Shown piece after piece: positions 16,808 to 25,401 of a stretch of DNA of 64,000 nucleotides; positions within the stretch are counted from its first letter, which is position 1; every line of letters starts with the position of its first letter. A model generated the notes under the pieces. That model saw nothing but the letters and a program-made list of their open reading frames with translations. It had not been told where the DNA came from and made no database searches. The position numbers and the translations under genes are program-made. Location: assembly GCA_020161935.1 (NCBI GenBank), contig JAIUNI010000012.1:124001-188000 (forward strand), in the 5' to 3' direction. The DNA is from Chloroflexota bacterium. Lineage in GTDB: Bacteria; Chloroflexota; Anaerolineae; Aggregatilineales; Phototrophicaceae.

Positions 16808-17899
16808 ATGGCAGATACTGCACTTAACCAGAACTACGCGACGTACAGCGAAATCATTGACCAGCCCCTAGCTTGGCAGGCGACCCTGAGCGACATTCAG
16901 GCCAACGCTGCCAAACTTCAGAACCTCATTCAGTCCCACAACATCACCGAAGTACTGTTCACCGGCTGCGGCTCACCCTACTACCTCGCCCTCACCGCCG
17001 CCGCGATTTGCCGCTCGCTGACCGGCCTCCGCGCTGAAGCACACCCGTCATCCAGCGTATGGCTGTTCCCCGAAATGACCGTCAACAAGGGCGGCAACAC
17101 GCTGGTCGTCGCCATCACCCGTTCCGGCGAAACCACCGAAATCCTCAAGGCCGTCGAACAAGCCCACAACATCACCAACGCCGTTTCAATTGCCGTCACC
17201 TGCTACCCCGAATCATCTATCGTCGGCGCAACATCGTTCTCGGTCATCGCTCAGGACGCGCAGGAAATTGGGCTGGCGCAAACCCGTTCCTTCACGTCGA
17301 TGCTGATCGCCACCCAGAGCATCATCTACGCTCTCGCCAATAAACCGCTGAGTCCCCGTTACCTCCAACTGCCCGAACTGGGACGCGAGGTCATCGAGAA
17401 GTATCAGGGCATGGCGCAGCAGCTTGGCGCGGACTCGTCGTACAGCCAGATTTTCTTCCTCGGCAGCGAACCTTTCTACGGGCTGGCCTGCGAGGCCATG
17501 CTTAAGATGAAAGAAATGACCCTTAGCACTGCCGAGGCTTATCACTTTATGGAGTTCCGGCACGGCCCGATGGCGATGATTAACCACGAAACCCTCATTA
17601 TCGGCCTCGTGTCAGAAGCCGCCCTTGCCCACGAAGTCGCCGTTCTGACCGAGATGCGCGAACGTGGGGCGCGGGTACTCGCCGTCACACCCGTCCAGTT
17701 AGAAGCCAGCGCTGCCGATTATCAGGTGGTGCTGCCCGAAGGCTTAACCGATTTTGAACGGATGCCCCTCTACCTACCGGCTTTGCATGTGCTGGATTAC
17801 AGCCGCACGCTGCTGAAAGGGCTGAACCCGGATCGCCCCCACAGTTTGAATGCGGTCGTAAACCTTGATGTTGAGGCTATCGAGAGCAGTGTCAAATAA
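16808..17899 (+). CDS. SIS-domain sugar isomerase/deaminase (GlmS/AgaS/FrlB-like)
   Basis: This 363-residue protein has two sugar-isomerase domains. The first, near residue 50, has FTGCGSPYYLAL and ITRSGETTE; the second has FFLGSEPFYGLACEAMLKMKE near 220 and EFRHGPMAMI near 255, which is the GlmS/FrlB pattern. It lacks the glutamine amidotransferase domain, so it is likely a deaminase or isomerase of an amino-sugar or fructosamine phosphate and not a synthase. The start at MADTALNQ is chosen because AAGGA lies seven bases upstream. It follows the DeoR gene by 59 bases and precedes the sugar-binding protein, indicating processing of the imported substrate. Confidence 0.88.
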   Translation: MADTALNQNYATYSEIIDQPLAWQATLSDIQANAAKLQNLIQSHNITEVLFTGCGSPYYLALTAAAICRSLTGLRAEAHPSSSVWLFPEMTVNKGGNTLVVAITRSGETTEILKAVEQAHNITNAVSIAVTCYPESSIVGATSFSVIAQDAQEIGLAQTRSFTSMLIATQSIIYALANKPLSPRYLQLPELGREVIEKYQGMAQQLGADSSYSQIFFLGSEPFYGLACEAMLKMKEMTLSTAEAYHFMEFRHGPMAMINHETLIIGLVSEAALAHEVAVLTEMRERGARVLAVTPVQLEASAADYQVVLPEGLTDFERMPLYLPALHVLDYSRTLLKGLNPDRPHSLNAVVNLDVEAIESSVK

Positions 17900-17959
17900 G
17901 CACATTTAGCACTTCGCCCAATCGTGTCTCGTGAAATAGATTTTAGAGAGGAAATGATG

Positions 17960-19315
17960 ATGAACCAGAAGTTGAGCCGCCGCCGTTTCTTGGGACTATC
18001 TGCCGCCGCTGCCGGAGGGCTGATCGCGAACGGCCTGCCGCGCCTCGCGTTCGGTCAGGATGCCGCCCCGCTGACCTTCCAAGGTGCCAGTGAATTCTGG
18101 GACTGGGAATACTCGCTGCGTCAGGAATATATGCAGCAGTTGATCGGCGAATGGCAAGAACTGAACCCCGGCATCACCCTGAACTACACCGTATTCCCCT
18201 ATGGCGACCTCGGTACCAAGCTGCTAACCGCCAACGAAGCCCAGCAAAATCCCGCTATCTCGAACGTTCACAGCGAATGGCGGCCCGCGCTCCAGAAGTC
18301 CGGTTTGCTCGCCCCTTATCCAGAGGATTTGTTCACCGACCTCGACAAGCTCGCCAGCACACCCTTCCTCCGCGCGATGGACGGCAACATTTACACCTCG
18401 ACCTTCGGCTACTACTGCAACATCAACTTCTTCAACACCGACATGCTGGCCGAAGACGGCCTGAGCATCGCCGATGTGCCGACCAAGTGGACGGATTTTG
18501 TCGAGTTCGCCAAAACGCTCACCCGCTGGGACGCGAACGGCAACGTCGAACGTCCGGGTGTCGCGCTCAACCATTACTACTCGCAGCGCTGGCTGTGGCA
18601 GGACTTGGTGTATCAAGCCGGTGCGTTCCTGTATAACGAAGACGCGACCCAAGCGACTTGGAACAACGATGCCGGTGTCGAGGCGCTCACGTTCATCGCC
18701 GACTGGTACCATGTCCACAAGATTGACGACCCGCTGCTCGAACGTCACTTCGATATGTTCCAGACCGACCGCGCGGCAGGCTTCATTAGCCACGGTTACT
18801 GGTCGGGCGACCTTATCGCCGACGAACTGTGGGAAGGCCGCTGGGACACCACCCCGATTGCCACATGGGGCGGCGCAGGCTTGCCCGCGTGGGGCATGGT
18901 CGCGCCGGAAGAAGGTCTCGCCGTGTTCGCCAACTACCCCGAAGACGTGCAGGCCGCCATGTTCAGCTTCTTACAGTACGCACTCGGCAGCGACGAGAAG
19001 CGCATCAAGTGGGCGCAGGTTCACGCCGTACCGACTGACCGCATCGACCTCATCGACAATCCGGCCTTCACCGAAAACGACGAGGGCAACGTCATCAAGT
19101 CGCAGGGTGTCACCATCCCCTACCGCGTCAACCCCGGCGAACAACCGCTGGAAGCCGACACGTACTGGCGCGAAATGCTGGATCGTGTTATCACCAACAA
19201 AGAAGACCCCAAGACGGTCTTGGACGATGTGACTGCCCGCTTCAATGAACTGATGGCGACGGCAGAACAGCCGTACTTGATCACCGAACGCAGCTACGTC
19301 GCACCCGCATCGTAG
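17960..19315 (+). CDS. Sugar ABC transporter substrate-binding protein, Tat-exported
   Basis: This is a 451-residue family 1 extracellular solute-binding protein. The start follows GAGAGG by about eight bases; three consecutive ATGs (17954-17962) make the exact start uncertain by two residues. The N-terminus NQKLSRRRFLGLSAAAAGGL is a twin-arginine signal, followed by a cleavage region ending LAFGQD. The mature sequence has the usual features (LTFQGASEFWDWEYSLRQEY, and W/Y-rich segments through the protein). It would bind an oligosaccharide or amino sugar and deliver it to the two permeases downstream. A strong hairpin terminator separates it from them, so it can be made in excess. Confidence 0.9.
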   Translation: MNQKLSRRRFLGLSAAAAGGLIANGLPRLAFGQDAAPLTFQGASEFWDWEYSLRQEYMQQLIGEWQELNPGITLNYTVFPYGDLGTKLLTANEAQQNPAISNVHSEWRPALQKSGLLAPYPEDLFTDLDKLASTPFLRAMDGNIYTSTFGYYCNINFFNTDMLAEDGLSIADVPTKWTDFVEFAKTLTRWDANGNVERPGVALNHYYSQRWLWQDLVYQAGAFLYNEDATQATWNNDAGVEALTFIADWYHVHKIDDPLLERHFDMFQTDRAAGFISHGYWSGDLIADELWEGRWDTTPIATWGGAGLPAWGMVAPEEGLAVFANYPEDVQAAMFSFLQYALGSDEKRIKWAQVHAVPTDRIDLIDNPAFTENDEGNVIKSQGVTIPYRVNPGEQPLEADTYWREMLDRVITNKEDPKTVLDDVTARFNELMATAEQPYLITERSYVAPAS

Positions 19316-19324
19316 TCAATCACC

Positions 19325-19360
19325 GAGGATGTGGCAGAACGCTGTCACATCCTCTTTTTA
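19325..19360 (+). terminator. Hairpin terminator between binding protein and permeases
   Basis: GAGGATGTG and CACATCCTC pair around an inner GCAG/CTGT region and an AACG loop, followed by TTTTTA. It probably reduces transcription into the permease genes, leaving binding protein in excess. Confidence 0.8.
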
Positions 19361-19371
19361 TTTGGGACGGC

Positions 19372-19390
19372 GGTGCATCACGCAGCCGTG
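19372..19390. promoter_or_regulatory. TGCATCACGCA motif upstream of permease
   Basis: GGTGCATCACGCAGCCGTG lies about 70 bases before the permease start. Close relatives occur exactly 63 bases before the starts at 61874 and 63844. TGC and GCA flank ATCAC as a small dyad. It could be a regulator site or part of a leader hairpin. Confidence 0.35.
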
Positions 19391-19440
19391 TGCAAATCGT
19401 TTGTATGGCATGTTAGATCGTTGAATGTGGGGGACTGCTG

Positions 19441-20337
19441 ATGGAAGCAACAGGTGAATCATCCACAGTTCGGTTATCGACTACGGCTGTGAACAGCGAC
19501 GGCTGGCGATGGAAGCGGCTGAACCTTGAAAAATGGGTGCTGTGGATTGTGCTGGGCATCGGTTCAATCGCCATGATCGGCCCGTTTTACTGGATGTTCA
19601 TTAGTTCGTTCAAGAACAAACGCGAGGGTGTTGCCATCCCGCCGACGTGGTGGCCGCAAACCTTCACGTTGGAAAATTGGGAAGGGCTGACCGATCTTGC
19701 CGTGGGCAGTATGCCGATCTTTTTCCGCAACAGCCTGTTCGTGGTGGTGGTCGTCACCATCGTCACGCTGTTCACCAGCAGCCTCGCTGGCTACGTGTTC
19801 GCCAAGTTTGAGTTTCGCTTCAAGAACATCATCTTCGGCTTCGTCATCAGTATGCTGGTCGTCCCCTTCAGCGTCACGCTCATTCCGCTGTTCAGCATGG
19901 TGGCGGATTGGGGCTGGCGCAATAACTACGCCGCGCTCATCGTGCCGATTTTGTTCAGCCCCTTCGGCATCTTCCTGATGCGCCAGCAAATTGCCAATAT
20001 CCCCACCGAGTTGATCGACGCGGCACGCATCGACGGCGCGTCTGAATTTGGGATATACCTGCGAATTATCCTGCCACTTTCGACCGCCGCGATGGCCGCG
20101 CTTGCCATCTTCACTTTCACCTACCAGTGGGATAACTTCCTCTGGCCGCTGGTCGTGCTCGACCGTCCCGATCTGTACACGCTGCCGCTGGGTTTATCCC
20201 AATTTCGCGGGCGCAGCGGTGTCGATATTGGGCCGCTCTCCGCCGCGTCCTTCGTGGCGGTGCTGCCCATCCTCGTCGTGTATGTTTTCGCCCAGCGCCG
20301 TTTTATCGAGGGCATCACCCTCACCGGAATGAAGTGA
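19441..20337 (+). CDS. Sugar ABC permease, MalG type
   Basis: This 298-residue inner-membrane subunit of a carbohydrate uptake ABC transporter has about six membrane helices. The EAA loop reads TELIDAARIDGASEFGIYLR near residue 195, contacting the ATPase. The C-terminal ending VFAQRRFIEGITLTGMK is diagnostic of the MalG/UgpE class. GGGGGA lies about eight bases before the ATG. It precedes the MalF-type partner, the reverse of the usual order. No ATPase gene is present, so a shared MsmK/UgpC-type ATPase elsewhere is expected. Confidence 0.92.
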   Translation: MEATGESSTVRLSTTAVNSDGWRWKRLNLEKWVLWIVLGIGSIAMIGPFYWMFISSFKNKREGVAIPPTWWPQTFTLENWEGLTDLAVGSMPIFFRNSLFVVVVVTIVTLFTSSLAGYVFAKFEFRFKNIIFGFVISMLVVPFSVTLIPLFSMVADWGWRNNYAALIVPILFSPFGIFLMRQQIANIPTELIDAARIDGASEFGIYLRIILPLSTAAMAALAIFTFTYQWDNFLWPLVVLDRPDLYTLPLGLSQFRGRSGVDIGPLSAASFVAVLPILVVYVFAQRRFIEGITLTGMK

Positions 20338-20347
20338 GGGAACGCCC

Positions 20348-21313
20348 ATGACGACCATACCGAACACATCACTCAAACAGGCGGCGGCGACCAAACAACC
20401 GTCCGAGGGTTCGCTGCGGCGTAACCAGCGCATCTTCATCTACTCGGTCATCGTGCCGATGCTCGCGTTCTTCTTCCTGTTTTACATCTATCCGATTGTC
20501 GTCGGTTTCATCGGCAGCCTGACCAACTGGCGCGCCTTCCAAGATCCGGCAGAGCGCGTGTTCACCGGCCTCGAAAATTACACCAAACTCTTTGCCGATC
20601 CGGTGTTCGTCGCCTCGCTCATCAACACCTTCAAGTACGCGCTGATGTACATGCCCATCTCAATCATCATCGCCCTGACATTAGCCCTAGCGATCAACGC
20701 ATCAGGCGCGTTGGCGGGTTTCTTCCGCACGGTGTACTTCCTGCCGGTCGTCACCTCGGTCATCGCGACCGCGCTCATCTGGTCGGTCGGTTTTTACCAG
20801 CCGCGCTACGGCCTGTTTAATCAGGTGTTCGCGCTGGTCGGCTTACCCCAGCAGGCGTTTTTACGCTCACCGGACTCGGCGCTGTTTTCGGTGGTCATCT
20901 ACAGCATCTGGAAGAACGTCGGCTACGACATCGTGATCTTCATGGCGGGTCTAACGGCCATTCCGCCCACGTTCTACGAGGCGGCAAAGGTCGATGGTGC
21001 GAGCCGCTGGCGCGTCTTCCGGCATATCACGCTGCCACTGCTGCAACCGACCATCGTGTTCGTCATCATCACCGGCATCATCAGTTCACTTCAGGTCTTT
21101 GGCCCCATCTATATCATGACGGTCGCCTCTGGCGCGGATAAACCCGGTGGGCCGCTGAACTCGACCATCGTGGTCGGTGTTTACCAGTGGCAGGTCGCCT
21201 TCAACGAACTCCGGCTCGGTTACGGCTCGGCGATGGGCATGGTGTTGTTCTTCATCATTCTGGTGATTACCCTGCTGCAATCGCGTTTCCTGCGGCGGCG
21301 TTGGGAATATTAA
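20348..21313 (+). CDS. Sugar ABC permease, MalF type
   Basis: This 321-residue partner permease has the membrane start IYSVIVPMLAFFFLFYIYPI near residue 28 and the EAA loop TFYEAAKVDGASRWRVFRHI near residue 215. The end, LLQSRFLRRRWEY, is typical of MalF/UgpA-type subunits. It begins 10 bases after the MalG-type gene with GAGGGAA as ribosome site, so the two are translated together and form the heterodimeric channel. The transcript ends at the symmetrical hairpin near 21.48 kb. Confidence 0.92.
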   Translation: MTTIPNTSLKQAAATKQPSEGSLRRNQRIFIYSVIVPMLAFFFLFYIYPIVVGFIGSLTNWRAFQDPAERVFTGLENYTKLFADPVFVASLINTFKYALMYMPISIIIALTLALAINASGALAGFFRTVYFLPVVTSVIATALIWSVGFYQPRYGLFNQVFALVGLPQQAFLRSPDSALFSVVIYSIWKNVGYDIVIFMAGLTAIPPTFYEAAKVDGASRWRVFRHITLPLLQPTIVFVIITGIISSLQVFGPIYIMTVASGADKPGGPLNSTIVVGVYQWQVAFNELRLGYGSAMGMVLFFIILVITLLQSRFLRRRWEY

Positions 21314-21473
21314 AGTTGTCAGTTTGCAGTTATCAGTTCAATACAATCGCCAAGTGCGCCTTCGCAAGCGGTTTCAGTAGCAGCACACTAAATGGGTGGA
21401 GATAATTTTTGTGACGTAGAAGTTATAAATAGTGTCTCCACCGCTCCTTTTTCAAACTATTGGCGGGTATTTA

Positions 21474-21501
21474 AAAGGGAGCATATGCGTATGCTCCCTT
21501 T
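21474..21501. terminator. Bidirectional hairpin between convergent genes
   Basis: AAAGGGAGCATA and TATGCTCCCTTT form a perfect 12-base stem with a TGCG loop. On the minus strand the stem is followed by TTTTAAAT, and on the plus strand by TTTCGTT. It lies between the permease operon and the convergent haem-binding gene and can end both transcripts. Confidence 0.75.
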
Positions 21502-21538
21502 CGTTATGGTTGATCGCCTGTTGTATTTGGAATGCTTA

Positions 21539-21985
21539 TTAGCGACCAAAGGTGGCGATTAGACCGTCCATCAGGGCTTGCTTTTGGGCTTCGGTCAGGT
21601 TAGCTTCGGGATGGAGCGGTAAGTAAATAGGCAGGGGCATGTCGCCGCGCTGAATCTGCCGTGCCATATCACCGCCTTCTAAATCATCTCCGGTTGAAAA
21701 ATTCATCTCGCGGCGGCCTTCGTTAATGTCTTTGTTGACCAACCATGAGACCGGTGCGATATTGGCGTACCACGGGTAGTTTGTCTCGTGGCTGTGGCAG
21801 TCAAAGCAAGCGGCGCGGGCAAGCTGCTCGGTTTCCGCCGAGTCCCATTGAATCGTATAGGTGACTTCGGGATTACCGGGGGCGGCATAACGCGAGCTGA
21901 TGGCACTGGCGGGAATGAGTTGCAGAACCACAAACCCGATAACGAGAATGCCCACGATGCCGAGAAGGATACGCTTACGTGTCAT
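21539..21985 (-). CDS. Haem-binding domain protein (cytochrome c-like, CXXCH)
   Basis: This 148-residue exported or membrane-anchored protein has one N-terminal hydrophobic segment (LLGIVGILVIGFVVLQLIP). A single haem motif ACFDCHSHETNYPWY near residue 60 matches the small haem-binding domain family found in many Bacteroidetes, Planctomycetes and Chloroflexi. The trailing NIAPVSWLV and GRREMNFS segments are also typical. It would sit on the outer face of the membrane and carry one covalent haem c. The electron partner is unknown; none is encoded beside it. It is convergent with the sugar permeases. Confidence 0.82.
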   Translation of the reverse strand: MTRKRILLGIVGILVIGFVVLQLIPASAISSRYAAPGNPEVTYTIQWDSAETEQLARAACFDCHSHETNYPWYANIAPVSWLVNKDINEGRREMNFSTGDDLEGGDMARQIQRGDMPLPIYLPLHPEANLTEAQKQALMDGLIATFGR

Positions 21986-22135
21986 AACAGAAAGACCTCA
22001 TTCAATCACTCAAAACGGCGATGATTAGCCCATGCGCGATGCATCATATCGGCATGAGGTGAGGCGCACATGAATGACAATCAAAACGCGCGTTTAGGGG
22101 AAAACAAATAGGGTTTTGTGGTGAATGTTTGAGAA

Positions 22136-22204
22136 CCCTCACCCCTAGCCCCTCATTGACTATCTTGCGGCAAGCGCAGTCGCCAATGACCTCAGGGCGA
22201 GGGG
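22136..22204. repeat. Long CCCTC...GAGGG palindromic element, second copy
   Basis: It starts CCCTCACCCCTAGCCCCTCA and ends CTCAGGGCGAGGGG. The right end is the reverse complement of the left end of the element at 414-479, with similar total length and a different middle. Confidence 0.55.
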
Positions 22205-22230
22205 AACTAAGGCATAAAGGGCAGGAAATA

Positions 22231-22258
22231 CACGGGAGGGTCACAGACCCTCCCCTAC
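22231..22258. repeat. GTAGGG palindrome copy 4 (inverted)
   Basis: Perfect nine-base arms GGGAGGGTC and GACCCTCCC with loop ACA are followed by CTAC. The 28 bases are exactly the reverse complement of 33929-33956, which implies recent copying within the genome. Confidence 0.75.
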
Positions 22259-22287
22259 GAAAAGATGTTGTTGGTGGTTGGTGACGC

Positions 22288-22311
22288 GGATGAGGCGTGC
22301 CTCATCCCTAC
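22288..22311. repeat. GTAGGG palindrome copy 5 (inverted)
   Basis: Perfect arms GGATGAGGC and GCCTCATCC with loop GT are followed by CTAC. It has the same architecture as the other copies with a different stem sequence. Confidence 0.65.
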
Positions 22312-22345
22312 ACCAGAAATCGACCTTTTAAACACGCTGACCGGT

Positions 22346-25213
22346 TTAGCGGCGGCGTTCGTCCACGAGGTCGATGGCCTTCATCAGCACATCTAAGCCT
22401 TGCTCGATTTCGCCGCTGATGTGCAGGCGGACGACACGGCGGTCTTTCGCTCGCAGCGCTTCGAGATCACCGGCTGCTTGCGCCGCTTTAACAACGCCGA
22501 AGGTATATACATCCCCCGGTATATCAATATCCTGCGGGTCATCGTAGGTAATCTGGATAAAGTTGCCGTTGTTGGGGCCACCTTTGTGGTACTGTCCGGT
22601 GCTGTGCAGGTAACGCGGCCCGAAGCCGAGCGTCACCGCGCGGCGGGTGGTGTGGCGTAGACGACGGCGGATTTCTTCCAGCGTGGCGACGATTTCCGGT
22701 TTCATCGGCAGATAAGCCAAGATCGCGAAATAATCCCCCGCCATGGTCGAGTTGATGAGCGCCGCGACCAAGCCAGTCAAGTCGCCGCTGCCGTAGTTAT
22801 GCTGGAGGCACAGTTCTGACAGCAACCGAAGCATCTTTTCGTCGGCGAACAATTCCACATCGCGCTCTTTAAAGGCGTGTTCGCTCGTCGGTAGGCCGCT
22901 GTGGTCGATGTAGGACTTGAGCAGCCGCGCCGTGTTTTCCTTGCTTTCGGTCACGTTCGGCTCGTCAAACGGGTTGATGTCCAGCACCTTGCCCGCGACC
23001 GCCGTAGCATATTCCCAGCGGAAGAATTCACCCGCGACCGCGTACTTGTTGGGAAGGTAGAAGGTGACACGGGGGTGACCGGCCTCGCGCAGCGCACGGA
23101 TGCCGCTATCGACTGTTTCGTTATCGGGGTCATCCTCAACCTTGAGGTAAACGATCAAGCGGTCAGAGGAATAATCATGCGGGTTGCCGACGGTCGCGCC
23201 GACAACGGGTAGGACACCCTTCCCCTCTTTACCGGTGCTTTCGGCGATCAACTGCTCAATCCAGTTGCCCAACGAACTAATGCTGTGGCTGGTCAGGATG
23301 GTGATTTTGTCACGCCCCTGCTGCCCGACGACTCCCATAATCGAGCCGAGCCAGATGCCGGGGTGCTGATATTCAGGGATGATCTTCGAACAGGCCTTCA
23401 TCATGCGGGTTGCTTCTTCGGACAGTTTATCCAAGTCCAAGCCCATCACTGCCGCTGGAACCATACCGAAGTAGCTGAGGGCGCTAAACCGGCCGCCTAT
23501 ATCGGCAGGGTTCAAGAACACATCCCAATAGCCGTGCGCGGTAGCATCTTTTTCCAAGTCGCTGCCCGCGTCCGTGATGGCGATAAACTGTTTGCCGTTT
23601 TTTCCGGCTTTCTCAAAAAAATATTTCGCAAAAATGGCGGTTTCAATGGTTCCGCCGGATTTACTCGCGACGATGAATAAGGTTTTATGGACATCAATCG
23701 TCGTTTCAATGAAGCGAATATATTCGGGGTCGGTGCTGTCGAGCATATGGAAGGCCGGGAAGCCCGCCTGCTGCCCAAACGTGTCGTACAACACCTCCGG
23801 CGCGAGGCTGCTGCCCCCCATGCCCAGTAACAGCACATGGCTGAAGCCGCCCGCCTTCACCGAGGCTTGCAGCGACTTCAACCGTGCGAGGTCAATTGTC
23901 TTGTCGGTATCCAACCATCCCAGTCGTTGTTCAATCTTGGTGATGAGGTTGGGTTGATCTTTCCAAACACTGCCGTCATGCGCCCAAATTCTGGCATTCA
24001 CTTTGTCGGCAGCCATCTTATTGACGGCTGCTTGGACGGCATCACCGTGAATGCCCAGCGCTAAATTTTTTTTTTCGATTACACCTGCTTCCAGAATGTC
24101 GCGTTTGGCTTCGACCTGTTTTAGCAAGTTCTCGAAGGCTTCGACGAACAGCGTCACGCCGTCCGCTTGCAACTGGGTGGTCACGTGGTTCAAATCCACA
24201 CCGACTTCGCCCAACTGCCCCAGCGTCGCTTCAACTTGGTCAAGGTTGGTCGCCAGAGTGTCGGCGGCTGTCCCGTGATCTTTGAACGCCTTGAGTGTGG
24301 CGGGCGGTACCGTGTTCACGGTATCCTTACCGATGAGCGTATCCACATAGATCGTATCAGGGTAGGCGGGATTCTTGGTGCCAGTGGAAGCCCACAAAGG
24401 CCGCTGTACCTGTGCGCCTGCTGCCCGCAGCTTGGCGAACTCGTCGCCGTAGAACATCTCCATAAACCGCTTGTAGGCCAGCTTGGCGTTGGCGATGGCC
24501 GCCTTACCCAGCAGTTCGCGGTTCTTGGCGACCACTTCGAGGTCACGCCCCTGCGCCGCGCGGATATTGTTTTCGAGCGTGCGGTCGATCATTACGTCGA
24601 TACGGCTAAGGAAGAAGCTGGCGACGGAGGCGATATGGCTTACATCACCACCAGCGGCCAAACGCCGTTCCAACCCACGAATGTAGGCACGTGCCACATC
24701 TTCATAGTTATCCACCGCAAAAATCAGCGTTACGTTGACGTTCACGCCCTGCGAAATGGCTTCTTCAATCGCCGGTAAGCCTGCCGGTGTCGCCGGAATC
24801 TTAATCATCAGGTTCGGGCGGTTGACCAGCTTGAACAGGCGGAGGGCTTCGCTGGTGGTGGTTTCGCTGTCGTTGGCGATCAGCGGCGACACTTCCAAGC
24901 TCACGTAGCCATCACGCTTATTGGTGCGGTCATAAATGGGGCGGAACAAATCCAGCGCACGTTGAATATCTTCTACCGCCAGCTTTTCGTAGATGTTATA
25001 CGCATCCAGTTCTAGCAGGCCGGTGATGGCAGTATCGTACGTGTCGGATTCGCCTATCGCCTTCTGAAAGATTGCCGGATTTGAAGTCACACCAATGACA
25101 CCAAACTCGTCAATATACTTCTGCATTTCGCCGTTATCCAGCGAATTGCGGTGGATGAAGTCCAGCCAAATACTTTGTCCGTATTGCTGTACGTCAACCG
25201 GTGGGTTCGTCAT
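22346..25213 (-). CDS. tal-pgi: Bifunctional transaldolase / glucose-6-phosphate isomerase
   Basis: This 955-residue fusion links the pentose phosphate and glycolytic pools. Residues 1-370 are transaldolase (MTNPPVDVQQYGQSIWLDFI; EFGVIGVTSNPAIF; Schiff-base lysine in MIKIPATPAGLPAI near 138). Residues 390-955 are phosphoglucose isomerase (LLLGMGGSSLAPEVL; sugar-phosphate loop SKSGGTIETAIF; the late segment KGGPNNGNFIQI). GAGGAG precedes the ATG by about seven bases. The fusion is known from Chloroflexi, cyanobacteria and some Proteobacteria and is a useful lineage hint. It is transcribed from its own gap, not clearly part of the glycan operon upstream, though it lies on the same strand. Confidence 0.95.
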   Translation of the reverse strand: MTNPPVDVQQYGQSIWLDFIHRNSLDNGEMQKYIDEFGVIGVTSNPAIFQKAIGESDTYDTAITGLLELDAYNIYEKLAVEDIQRALDLFRPIYDRTNKRDGYVSLEVSPLIANDSETTTSEALRLFKLVNRPNLMIKIPATPAGLPAIEEAISQGVNVNVTLIFAVDNYEDVARAYIRGLERRLAAGGDVSHIASVASFFLSRIDVMIDRTLENNIRAAQGRDLEVVAKNRELLGKAAIANAKLAYKRFMEMFYGDEFAKLRAAGAQVQRPLWASTGTKNPAYPDTIYVDTLIGKDTVNTVPPATLKAFKDHGTAADTLATNLDQVEATLGQLGEVGVDLNHVTTQLQADGVTLFVEAFENLLKQVEAKRDILEAGVIEKKNLALGIHGDAVQAAVNKMAADKVNARIWAHDGSVWKDQPNLITKIEQRLGWLDTDKTIDLARLKSLQASVKAGGFSHVLLLGMGGSSLAPEVLYDTFGQQAGFPAFHMLDSTDPEYIRFIETTIDVHKTLFIVASKSGGTIETAIFAKYFFEKAGKNGKQFIAITDAGSDLEKDATAHGYWDVFLNPADIGGRFSALSYFGMVPAAVMGLDLDKLSEEATRMMKACSKIIPEYQHPGIWLGSIMGVVGQQGRDKITILTSHSISSLGNWIEQLIAESTGKEGKGVLPVVGATVGNPHDYSSDRLIVYLKVEDDPDNETVDSGIRALREAGHPRVTFYLPNKYAVAGEFFRWEYATAVAGKVLDINPFDEPNVTESKENTARLLKSYIDHSGLPTSEHAFKERDVELFADEKMLRLLSELCLQHNYGSGDLTGLVAALINSTMAGDYFAILAYLPMKPEIVATLEEIRRRLRHTTRRAVTLGFGPRYLHSTGQYHKGGPNNGNFIQITYDDPQDIDIPGDVYTFGVVKAAQAAGDLEALRAKDRRVVRLHISGEIEQGLDVLMKAIDLVDERRR

Positions 25214-25401
25214 ATTCTGCTCCTCTGCTTTTGAACAGCAACTATCAAAAGTCTCTCGGTATCAAATTTAATTTGTTTAAGTTCTAAGCGACATATCCGC
25301 AATAAATAGGCATTTGCCTATGAATAGACAAAGTTTCTTTAGAGTATACACGCAAACCACCGTTTTCGGGTGTAGAAGACCCTTAAAAGGTGCTCATCTA
25401 T

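Larger units (their letters stand above)
21986..22345. other. Intergenic stretch with three palindromic repeats
   Basis: No gene is seen in these 360 bases between the haem-binding gene and the end of tal-pgi. They hold a long CCCTC/GAGGG element (22136-22204) and two GTAGGG-family hairpins (22231-22258 and 22288-22311). Confidence 0.6.
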
